Below are positions 12,113 through 17,649 of a stretch of 17,649 nucleotides of DNA, one piece after another. Both the position numbers and the translations under genes were made by a program. The notes below the pieces were generated by a model. It worked only from the letters and a program-made list of their open reading frames with translations. It was not told the origin of the DNA and ran no database searches. The stretch comes from Clostridia bacterium (GTDB lineage Bacteria; Bacillota; Clostridia; Oscillospirales; Butyricicoccaceae), in the NCBI GenBank assembly GCA_017552495.1, contig JAFZPW010000167.1, positions 1 to 17,649 of the forward strand, in the 5' to 3' direction. How positions within the stretch are numbered: the stretch's first letter is position 1; each line of letters opens with the position of its first letter.

Positions 12113-13336
12113 TTATTTGCTGTAAAGCGCCACCAGATGGCGCAGGCATGTTACCGAAAGATCCATCTCGTCGATGCAGCAGTATTCCAGTTTGCCGTGG
12201 AAGTTGCCGCCGCCGGTGCCCAGATTGGGGCAGGGCAGACCCATGAACGAAAGCCGCGCCCCGTCGGTGCCGCCCCGAATGGCCACGGCCCGGGGCTCGA
12301 CGCCGGTGCGGCGGATGGCCTCGAAGGCGTTGTCGATGAGGTGGAAATGGGGACGGATCTGCTCCAGCATATTGCGGTAGGAGTCCCGGATCTCCACACA
12401 GACCGTGCCCTCGCCGTATTTTTTATTCAGGTATTCGGCGGCCGCCAGCGAAACGGCCTTCTTTTCCTCCAGCCTGGCGGCGTCGTGATCCCGCAGGATA
12501 TACTGCATCTCGGCGCGCTCCTCTGAGCCGGACATGCCGCTGAGGTGGAGGAAGCCCTCGTAACCCTCGGTATATTCCGGCTTTTGGGCGGCGGGAAGCA
12601 GCAGTTCAAACTCCATGGCGATGCGAAGGGCGTTTTTCATCTTGCCCTTGGCCGAGCCGGGATGGATGTTCTGGCCGGTAACGTGAACCTGCATCCCGGC
12701 GGCGTTGAAGTTTTCATATTCCACTTCGCCATAGGCGCCGCCGTCCAGCGTATAGGCGAAATCGGCGCCGAAGCCCGCCACGTCGAACAAATCGGCGCCC
12801 CGGCCGATCTCCTCGTCGGGAGTGAAGGCCACCTGCACCGGCCCGTGGAGGATCGTGGGGTCGGCCATCAGTTCCTCGGCCAGGGTGAGGATCTCGGCGA
12901 TGCCGGCCTTGTCGTCGGCGCCCAGCAGGGTGGTGCCGTCGGTGACCATCAGGGCGCAGCCCTTTTTTGCAGCCAGTTCGGGAAACTCTTTGGGGCTCAA
13001 AACCACGCCAAGCGCCTCGTTGAGCACGATATCGCCCCCGTCGTAATGCTCCACGATGCGGGGCTTGATGTTGGCGGCGGGCACCGCGTCGGACACGTCC
13101 ATGTGGGCGATCAGACCCAGGACGGGGCCCTTGTAATCGGGAATGGTGGCGGGAATGGTGCCGTAAACATAGCCGTTTTTGTCCAGCCGGACGTTTTCCA
13201 GCCCCAGTTCGTTCATTTCCTTCACCAGTTCCCGGGCCAGCACAAGCTGGCTTTCGGTGCTGGGACAGGTGAGAGAACGCTCGTCGGAGGCGGTGTCAAA
13301 AGAAACGTAATGCAGCAGTCGTTCGTAAGCGCGCAT
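12113..13336 (-). CDS. pepT: Peptidase T (aminotripeptidase)
   Basis: This 407-residue cytoplasmic M20B metallopeptidase removes the N-terminal residue of tripeptides. Two-zinc site residues are present: H78 and D80 in IAHMD, D141 in LLGADDKAG, E175/E176 in TPDEEIGRGA, D198 in YTLDGG and H380 in GGGNFHGKLE. GGTDGARLSFMGLPCPNLGTGG near the C-terminus (starting at residue 355) is typical of PepT rather than PepD or ArgE. The length matches the family (about 405-410). ATG 13336 follows AAGGAGTC. It begins 24 bases after the stop of the lipoprotein gene on the same strand with no terminator between, so the two should share the promoter at 14219-14247. A terminator closes the unit. Confidence 0.95.
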   Translation of the reverse strand: MRAYERLLHYVSFDTASDERSLTCPSTESQLVLARELVKEMNELGLENVRLDKNGYVYGTIPATIPDYKGPVLGLIAHMDVSDAVPAANIKPRIVEHYDGGDIVLNEALGVVLSPKEFPELAAKKGCALMVTDGTTLLGADDKAGIAEILTLAEELMADPTILHGPVQVAFTPDEEIGRGADLFDVAGFGADFAYTLDGGAYGEVEYENFNAAGMQVHVTGQNIHPGSAKGKMKNALRIAMEFELLLPAAQKPEYTEGYEGFLHLSGMSGSEERAEMQYILRDHDAARLEEKKAVSLAAAEYLNKKYGEGTVCVEIRDSYRNMLEQIRPHFHLIDNAFEAIRRTGVEPRAVAIRGGTDGARLSFMGLPCPNLGTGGGNFHGKLEYCCIDEMDLSVTCLRHLVALYSK

Positions 13337-13360
13337 GGGAAAAGACTCCTTTCGTATCGG

Positions 13361-14179
13361 TCATTGTAAGGTCAGATAGGGGAAATACTCGGTGAGCGGG
13401 ATGCGGACGGCATAGCGGGTGCCGTCTTTGTTGCTCAGTTGAAAGGGCTTGGTATAAAACCAGATGGCGGTGGCGGTGAGGGCGTAGCCGTCCTCCACCT
13501 CCGCCAGCCGGAAGGCGGCGGGATCGGTGACCGAAATGCCGTTTTCATCGCACCAGTCGAGAAAATCCTCCCGCAGCATGGCGGAAACGTTTTCATAATC
13601 GTCGCCGAACAGGGTGTGCAGATCCAGTTCCCAGCCGTTGTCCAGCAAAAAGACCATCGCCTTGGAATAAGGATCGGTTTGTCCGTTGATGTGCATTTCA
13701 TAATCAAACCGGATGCACAGATAGCCCGCCGGAGCCCGCAGCAGGGTATAGGTCACGTTCACCGAAGGCACGTCGGAAACCTGGGTGAGCGCGTCCCACC
13801 CGTCGCCCAGCGATTGGGCGGTCTGCCGGAAAAAACTGTCGCAATCGGCATTCAAAGCCGCCAGCTCTTCCCGAAACCGATCGTTGACGCGCTGGAAGCT
13901 TTGGCTTTTCAAACCGGAATCGTCAAATTGGGGCAGCGAAACGGAATATTGCGCCAGCAGGGTGTTTTGGCTGTTGACCAGCTCCCGGTAAAAGCCCAGC
14001 GGTTCCGTTTCCATGCGCAGGGGATCGACGCGGGCCTGGTTTTCGGCGCGGGAGGCCTGAGCGGCCTCTTCGGCCGCCCGCACCTCCTCCGGCGTGCGAA
14101 CGGCGGGGAGCAGGCTGCATCCGCTGAGCAAAACGGCGCAGACCGCCGCCGCCGCGCGGAGAAAAATGCTTCGTTTCAT
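13361..14179 (-). CDS. Lipoprotein with RsiV/DUF3298-like C-terminal domain
   Basis: The 272-residue protein starts with a lipoprotein signal (MKRSIFLRAAAAVCAVLLSG then C21, lipobox LSGC). A charged helix rich in Ala, Glu and Arg (about 30-52) follows. The rest has the pattern of DUF4163/DUF3298 proteins such as RsiV and PdaC: YSVSLPQFDDSG, a central YTLLRAPAGYLCIRFDYEMH, DLHTLFGDDYENVS and a final YAVRIPLTEYFPYL. RsiV binds lysozyme and restrains a sigma factor, but no sigma factor lies in the window and this protein is anchored by lipid, so a sensor role is unproven. The start has GGAGGGATCTT before ATG. It heads a probable operon with pepT. Confidence 0.85.
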   Translation of the reverse strand: MKRSIFLRAAAAVCAVLLSGCSLLPAVRTPEEVRAAEEAAQASRAENQARVDPLRMETEPLGFYRELVNSQNTLLAQYSVSLPQFDDSGLKSQSFQRVNDRFREELAALNADCDSFFRQTAQSLGDGWDALTQVSDVPSVNVTYTLLRAPAGYLCIRFDYEMHINGQTDPYSKAMVFLLDNGWELDLHTLFGDDYENVSAMLREDFLDWCDENGISVTDPAAFRLAEVEDGYALTATAIWFYTKPFQLSNKDGTRYAVRIPLTEYFPYLTLQ

Positions 14180-14218
14180 AAGATCCCTCCGGGGAAAGTG
14201 CAGAATTCATACAACATT

Positions 14219-14247
14219 ACCATACCAAAAAATCAGCGGGAAGTCAA
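14219..14247 (-). promoter_or_regulatory. Sigma-A promoter of the lipoprotein-pepT unit
   Basis: On the minus strand TTGACT (14247-14242) and TATGGT (14224-14219) are separated by 17 bases, with a leader of roughly 35 bases to ATG 14179. Confidence 0.72.
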
Positions 14248-14306
14248 TGCGCCGCCGTCCGCTTGCCGACGCAAGAGCAAAGCCGCCCGCCCGCAGATCG
14301 CCGGGA

Positions 14307-14501
14307 TCAGTCAAACGTCACGATGATCGAGTTCCGCCATTCCGCCGTCTTCGCCGCAAAGGGAGGGGAATCGGCGGTCTGCGGCTGTGTTTCCGGGGAT
14401 TGCCGCTTCTTTGCCGGGAGGAGCGCGCAGGCCGACAACAGAGAGACCGACAGCGCCGCCGGCAAACGCGGGCAGATTCTTTTCGCACGTGAGCGGTTCA
14501 T
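14307..14501 (-). CDS. Possible 64-aa lipoprotein
   Basis: A minus-strand frame of 64 residues has a basic start, a hydrophobic core and a good lipobox (MNRSRAKRICPRLPAALSVS, then LLSAC with C25), followed by a Gln/Pro/Thr linker and the ending WRNSIIVTFD. The opening resembles the neighbouring lipoprotein (MKRS...LLSGCSLLPA against MNRS...LLSACALLPA), so it may be a truncated relative or a separate small lipoprotein. The ribosome site is weak (AGAAGG, about 8-10 bases before ATG) and I found no promoter. The rest of the 14180-14703 gap holds only the two promoters described. The lipobox is the main reason to keep it. Confidence 0.42.
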   Translation of the reverse strand: MNRSRAKRICPRLPAALSVSLLSACALLPAKKRQSPETQPQTADSPPFAAKTAEWRNSIIVTFD

Positions 14502-14613
14502 TTGTTTTTGCCTTCTATCATTGCAAAAGCAGGAAGGACACGACGCGCAAGGCGTTTTTGAACGTGCCGGGGCTGCAAAAAGGGGGAAAGAACGGCGGCT
14601 TCCGGAAATTTAC

Positions 14614-14642
14614 TTGACATTTGGACGAAAAGACAGTATGAT
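14614..14642 (+). promoter_or_regulatory. Sigma-A promoter of the M23 peptidase gene
   Basis: TTGACA (14614-14619) and TATGAT (14637-14642) are exactly 17 bases apart. The leader to ATG 14704 is about 55 bases. Confidence 0.85.
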
Positions 14643-14703
14643 GTGTCTGTAACTATTTTGTAATTTTTCCGGGTTTTCCGATAGAAAGGGATTTTCGCAT
14701 CGT

Positions 14704-16362
14704 ATGTTGTTCACCGAAAGTTACGTCCTCCGCGCCCGCTCCGCCGGCCTGCTGCACAGAAACTGTGTCAGGCTGCGCTTGCGGATCCGCCGTCTGGCCG
14801 CCATCGGCGCCGGCTCGGCCAGGCTGCGGGGCATTTTAGGCGTTTTCGCCACGGTGCTCAGCGGCGCCGCGTGGGTGCTGGTGCTGATTCGCAATCTGCT
14901 GTTGCGGTGGGCGGGGGCCATGTTCCGCTTTGTCAGCGGCGAGGTGGAGGCGTTTTCCCGCTGGCTTCGCTCCCACGACGATTGGCGGATCGCGCGCTAC
15001 CAGATGGCGCAGGCCCGTCGTACCGAAAAGCACCATACCCGCCGGGGACGCGCCGCCCCCATGATTTTAATGCTGTGCGCCGTCATTCTGATTATCTCGG
15101 CTTATGCCTTTGACCTGGGCTTTGAGGTGAAATTGAACGGTGAAAGCATCGGCTATGTCCGCGACCGGGGCGAGATCGCCGCGGCGGTGGACCGGGTGGA
15201 GGAGCGCATCGCCGCCTATCAGGGCGCGCCATACAGTCTGGATGCCAGTCTGACCTATCAGCTTCGCTATATGGAGCGCAGCGAGGCGGTGGACGTGGCG
15301 GCGCTGGAAAACCGCCTGTTTGCCTCGGTGAGCGAAATGGAACGGGAGTACGCGCTGCGCATCGACGGCGAAACCGTGGGCGTCAGCGGCAGCAGGACCG
15401 TGCTGGAGCTGCTTTTGCGGCGCATTTTGCTCCGCTCCTGCGACAACGCCACGCAGGTGAGCACCGCCTTTGTCAACGACGTGCGCATCGAGGCGATCCC
15501 CGCCGGGACGGCGGAGGAAACGCCCGTCGCCCAACTGGAGGCGCTGCTTTCCTCCAACCGGACGGAAACGCAGTATTATACCGTGCAGTCGGGCGACACG
15601 GTGAGCGCCATCGGCCAGCGCTTCGGCATGGCGGTGAGCGAGATCAAGGCGCTCAATCCCGATCTGGACGAACACCGCATCCACATCGGACAGCAGATCA
15701 AGCTGGCGGGCGAGGTGCCCTATCTCTCGGTGCAGCAGACCGTCACGCTGGCCTATCAGGAAGAGATCCCTTACGAAACCGAGATCGTCTATGACGATTC
15801 CATGTATAAGAACAAGAGCGCCATCCGGGTGCAGGGCGTCAACGGTCTGGCCGATGTGGTGGCCGACGTCACCTATGTCAACGGCGTGGAGACCGACCGC
15901 AAGATCCTCAGCTACACCGTGCTCAAGGAGCCGGTGAACGCCGTGAAGGCGGTGGGCACCAAGGAGCCGCCGCGGACGGCCTCTACCGGACGCTTCATCA
16001 AGCCGACCTCGGCCCGTTTCTCTTCGCCCTTTGGCTATCGCCGCAGTCTGGGCGATTATCACACCGGCGTGGATTATGCCGGCGCTGTGGGCACCAACAT
16101 CTGGGCCGCCGACGGCGGCACGGTGATCTGGGCCGGACAGCGGGGCAACTACGGCAAATATATTATCATCGACCACGGCAACGGCTATACTTCTTATTAC
16201 TGTCATTGCAGCAAACTGCTGGTGTCGTCGGGCGACAAGGTGGCGCAGGGGGACGTGATCGCCAAGATCGGCAAGACCGGCCGCGTCACCGGCCCGCATC
16301 TGCATTTTGAGATCCGGGTCAACGGCAAGGCCGTCAATCCGTTGAAATACGTTTCAAAATAA
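14704..16362 (+). CDS. Membrane-anchored M23 endopeptidase with LysM and G5 domains
   Basis: This 552-residue cell-wall hydrolase has domains in this order: a strongly basic N-terminal part with a hydrophobic stretch (about 44-64), a transmembrane anchor (118-137), an extracellular alpha/beta region (138-285), LysM (291-335, YYTVQSGDTVSAIGQRFGMA), G5 (about 340-417) and an M23/LytM peptidase (433-550). Zinc and catalytic residues are complete: H453 and D457 in HTGVDYAG, H501 in YYCHCS, H532 and H534 in PHLHFE. LytM enzymes cut peptide bridges of peptidoglycan; LysM and G5 bind wall sugars. Full conservation suggests an active enzyme rather than a regulator. The start is the first ATG after the promoter, although its ribosome site (AAAGGGA) is rather distant. 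It is a single-gene unit ended by a UUCG hairpin terminator. Confidence 0.93.
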   Translation: MLFTESYVLRARSAGLLHRNCVRLRLRIRRLAAIGAGSARLRGILGVFATVLSGAAWVLVLIRNLLLRWAGAMFRFVSGEVEAFSRWLRSHDDWRIARYQMAQARRTEKHHTRRGRAAPMILMLCAVILIISAYAFDLGFEVKLNGESIGYVRDRGEIAAAVDRVEERIAAYQGAPYSLDASLTYQLRYMERSEAVDVAALENRLFASVSEMEREYALRIDGETVGVSGSRTVLELLLRRILLRSCDNATQVSTAFVNDVRIEAIPAGTAEETPVAQLEALLSSNRTETQYYTVQSGDTVSAIGQRFGMAVSEIKALNPDLDEHRIHIGQQIKLAGEVPYLSVQQTVTLAYQEEIPYETEIVYDDSMYKNKSAIRVQGVNGLADVVADVTYVNGVETDRKILSYTVLKEPVNAVKAVGTKEPPRTASTGRFIKPTSARFSSPFGYRRSLGDYHTGVDYAGAVGTNIWAADGGTVIWAGQRGNYGKYIIIDHGNGYTSYYCHCSKLLVSSGDKVAQGDVIAKIGKTGRVTGPHLHFEIRVNGKAVNPLKYVSK

Positions 16363-16391
16363 GAGACGATTCATTTCCTTCTTTTCCTGCG

Positions 16392-16418
16392 GGACGGCGC
16401 TTCGGCGCCGTCCTGTTT
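16392..16418 (+). terminator. Intrinsic terminator with TTCG loop
   Basis: GGACGGCGC (16392-16400) pairs with GCGCCGTCC (16405-16413) around a very stable TTCG loop, followed by TGTTTT. Confidence 0.85.
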
Positions 16419-16429
16419 TGCGGGGCCGC

Positions 16430-16457
16430 TTGACATTTTTCCGGGATTTGATATGAT
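16430..16457 (+). promoter_or_regulatory. Promoter of the ArsR-family gene
   Basis: TTGACA (16430-16435) and TATGAT (16452-16457) are separated by 16 bases. The upstream in-frame ATG at 16453 lies inside the -10 box, so it cannot be the start of the protein. Confidence 0.85.
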
Positions 16458-16488
16458 GAAGATACCAAAGGGAGAGGAGGAGGCGGCG

Positions 16489-16863
16489 ATGATCCGCAAT
16501 CCGCACAAAACCGGGGCGCTCCCGGCCTGTCAGGAGGGATGCGTCCATCCCGACAAGATCCGGCAGGTGGAGCGGCAGATGCCGGAGGACGACCGGCTTT
16601 ACGATCTGTCCGAGGTCTTTCGCGTGTTCGGCGATTCCACCCGCATCCGCATTCTTTACGCCCTGTTTGAGAGCGAGCTCTGTGTCTGCGACATCGCCGA
16701 GCTGCTGCGCCTCAGCCAGTCGGCGGTGAGCCATCAGCTCCGCATTCTCAAGGGCGCCAAGCTGGTGAAGTTTCGCAGGGAGGGCAAGCGCATCGCCTAT
16801 TCCCTGGACGACGACCATGTGCGCAGCATCCTCAGCCTGGGGATGGAGCATGTGGAGGAATAA
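16489..16863 (+). CDS. ArsR/SmtB-family metal-sensing repressor, CadC type
   Basis: The 124-residue winged-helix repressor releases DNA on binding a metal ion. Both classic sites are visible. The alpha-3N site has C14 and C18 (CQEGC) in the N-terminal arm plus C65 and C67 in ELCVCDIAELL, as in CadC, which senses Cd, Pb or Zn. The alpha-5 site has D108, H110, H121 and E124 in the DxH-x10-HxxE pattern of SmtB/CzrA. The DNA-binding helix is SQSAVSHQLRILKGAKLV. The start is ATG 16489 behind a long GGAGAGGAGGAGG; the upstream ATG overlaps the promoter. A terminator follows at once and no efflux pump lies within reach on this strand, so its targets are elsewhere or only itself. Confidence 0.93.
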   Translation: MIRNPHKTGALPACQEGCVHPDKIRQVERQMPEDDRLYDLSEVFRVFGDSTRIRILYALFESELCVCDIAELLRLSQSAVSHQLRILKGAKLVKFRREGKRIAYSLDDDHVRSILSLGMEHVEE

Positions 16864-16877
16864 TCGAAGAAACAGAA

Positions 16878-16914
16878 ACGGCGCGGAACCTGACGTTCCG
16901 CGCCGTGTTTTTTT
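16878..16914. terminator. Intrinsic terminator between arsR-like gene and ribU
   Basis: ACGGCGCGGAAC (16878-16889) pairs perfectly with GTTCCGCGCCGT (16895-16906) around CTGAC, followed by a run of Ts. It ends the repressor gene. On the other strand the tail is less T-rich, so its effect on ribU is less certain. Confidence 0.9.
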
Positions 16915-16920
16915 GCTTGT

Positions 16921-17517
16921 TCAGGCTGTTTTCCGCCCGTGGAGGACGGGAGAGAGCTTTTTGTAGATCAGGAAGGTGATGACGCACACCAGCAGCTCCT
17001 TGACAAAGGTAAAGGGGACGTTGAAGCGCAACAGCGCGTCGAACAGGCCGCTGCAGGAGGGATCCAGCTTCTGATACATACCCAGAATGGCTTCGATGGG
17101 CAAAAGCTTGGTGTAAAGGGGATAGATCAGATAGTAGTTGATGGGCAGGCATCCCGCCGCGGAAATCACGCAGCCGGCCAACGAACCGGCAAGAGCGCCC
17201 TTGCGGCTGCGGATGCGGCGATAGATCAGGCCGGCGGGGATGACGTAAAGGCAGCCAAGCAGGAAGTTGGACAGTTCGCCCACGCCGCCGGTGTGGCCCA
17301 CCAGCAGATGCAGGACGTTTTTGATGAGGCAGACCGCGGCGCCGGACACGGGGCCGTAAGCAAAGGAGGCCAAAAGCGCGGGCAGCTCGGAAAAGTCCAT
17401 CTTGATGAACGAGGGCATGACGGGGACGCTGAAATCCAGGAACATGAGGACGAAGCCGATGGCGCCCAGCATGGCGGTGCCAACCAGCGCGCGGGTGTGA
17501 GTGCTTTGACGGGACAT
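16921..17517 (-). CDS. ribU: ECF transporter riboflavin S component, RibU-like
   Basis: The 198-residue membrane protein has six hydrophobic segments and RibU-like sequence: FLDFSVPVMPSFIKMDFSEL (27-46), then FAYGPVSGAAVCLIKNVLHL. S components bind the vitamin and work with the shared EcfT/EcfA energising module, which is not in the window. Riboflavin specificity is supported by an FMN riboswitch end and terminator in its leader. The start is ATG 17517 behind GGAAAGGAATCGT. An upstream in-frame ATG would place translation inside the riboswitch terminator and is rejected. A hairpin (17529-17551) lies just before the ribosome site. Confidence 0.93.
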   Translation of the reverse strand: MSRQSTHTRALVGTAMLGAIGFVLMFLDFSVPVMPSFIKMDFSELPALLASFAYGPVSGAAVCLIKNVLHLLVGHTGGVGELSNFLLGCLYVIPAGLIYRRIRSRKGALAGSLAGCVISAAGCLPINYYLIYPLYTKLLPIEAILGMYQKLDPSCSGLFDALLRFNVPFTFVKELLVCVITFLIYKKLSPVLHGRKTA

Positions 17518-17571
17518 ACGATTCCTTTCCGGCAGCAGGGATACTGCCCGGATATGGCTGTGGATTTTTGC

Positions 17572-17613
17572 AAAAAAGCGCCCTGTCAGACCCAAAAGGG
17601 CATAACAGGGCGC
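17572..17613 (-). terminator. Riboswitch-controlled terminator before ribU
   Basis: On the minus strand GCGCCCTGT (17613-17605) pairs with ACAGGGCGC (17586-17578), with an inner CCC/GGG pairing, followed by six Ts (17577-17572). Its position between the FMN aptamer end and the ribU start fits an expression platform that stops transcription when FMN is plentiful. Confidence 0.88.
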
Positions 17614-17624
17614 GGCTTTACAAA

Positions 17625-17649
17625 GCCATATCTTCTTTCATCCAGACTA
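17625..17649 (-). ncRNA. FMN riboswitch (RFN element), 3' end only
   Basis: The minus strand at the right edge reads TAGTCTGGATGAAAGAAGAT, the conserved 3' end of the RFN element (consensus AGTCyGGATGrrAGAAG). The rest of the aptamer lies beyond the window. It continues into the terminator and ribU. The bases GATATGGC (17632-17625) are complementary to GCCATATC (17558-17551) beyond the terminator. Confidence 0.85.

Noticed and set aside
10940..12526. 528-codon plus-strand open frame
   Set aside because: It is antisense to nagA and pepT, whose catalytic motifs are intact on the other strand.
15067..16305. 412-codon minus-strand open frame rich in His and Val
   Set aside because: It is antisense to the LysM/G5/M23 gene. 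The composition is that of a reverse reading of Asp/Val/Ala codons.
16453..16488. Twelve-residue N-terminal extension of the ArsR-like repressor
   Set aside because: The ATG at 16453 is within the -10 box, so it would not be transcribed.

Overview
The window looks like a chromosomal segment of a GC-rich, low-oxygen Firmicute, most likely a gut-type Clostridium relative of the Oscillospirales/Ruminococcaceae kind. Supporting signs are strong AGGAGG ribosome sites, T-tailed intrinsic terminators, sigma-A promoters with 16-17 bp spacers, a flavodiiron oxygen/NO reductase, an ECF riboflavin S component, a G5/LysM/M23 cell-wall enzyme and small XRE/membrane-protein cassettes. The genus is an inference. 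TGA is used as a normal stop in several genes. I found no tRNA, rRNA, CRISPR array, integrase or transposase.

Layout. 1-3330 (+): the end of an unidentified gene, then a tight operon of RluA-type pseudouridine synthase, L,D-transpeptidase-like lipoprotein (cut by an in-frame TGA where Trp is expected) and a trigger-factor paralog. 3402-4122: a small module of a 68-aa protein and a divergent XRE regulator, with palindromes between them and look-alike terminators on both sides. 4152-6656: a flavodiiron protein with an N-terminal BFD-like [2Fe-2S] domain plus a two-TM protein on the minus strand, and a divergent LOG-family gene. 6663-8064: a rearranged stretch holding a complete DUF3796-like/XRE cassette, a second XRE copy whose partner is only a 42-residue stump, and a tail fragment of nagA. 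8086-10942: a minus-strand MFS permease and a divergent secreted copper-amine-oxidase-N-like protein. 10973-14247 (-): a lipoprotein, peptidase T and nagA. 14614-16419 (+): a membrane-anchored M23 endopeptidase. 16430-16914 (+): a CadC-type metal-sensing ArsR repressor. 16921-17649 (-): ribU behind an FMN riboswitch cut by the window edge.

Most genes are housekeeping or cell-envelope functions in independent short transcription units. The most unusual part is the 6.6-12.1 kb stretch. A 153-bp direct repeat with one mismatch, consisting of nagA tail sequence, brackets the permease and secreted-protein genes. Recombination between the copies would remove 3,081 bp and leave one nagA with a different last few codons. 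In the same area an XRE cassette is duplicated and one copy has lost its partner and its promoter/operator, so the surviving XRE2 is probably transcribed from the permease promoter. nagA itself has its only well-placed ATG out of frame and an intrinsic terminator directly against its ribosome site.
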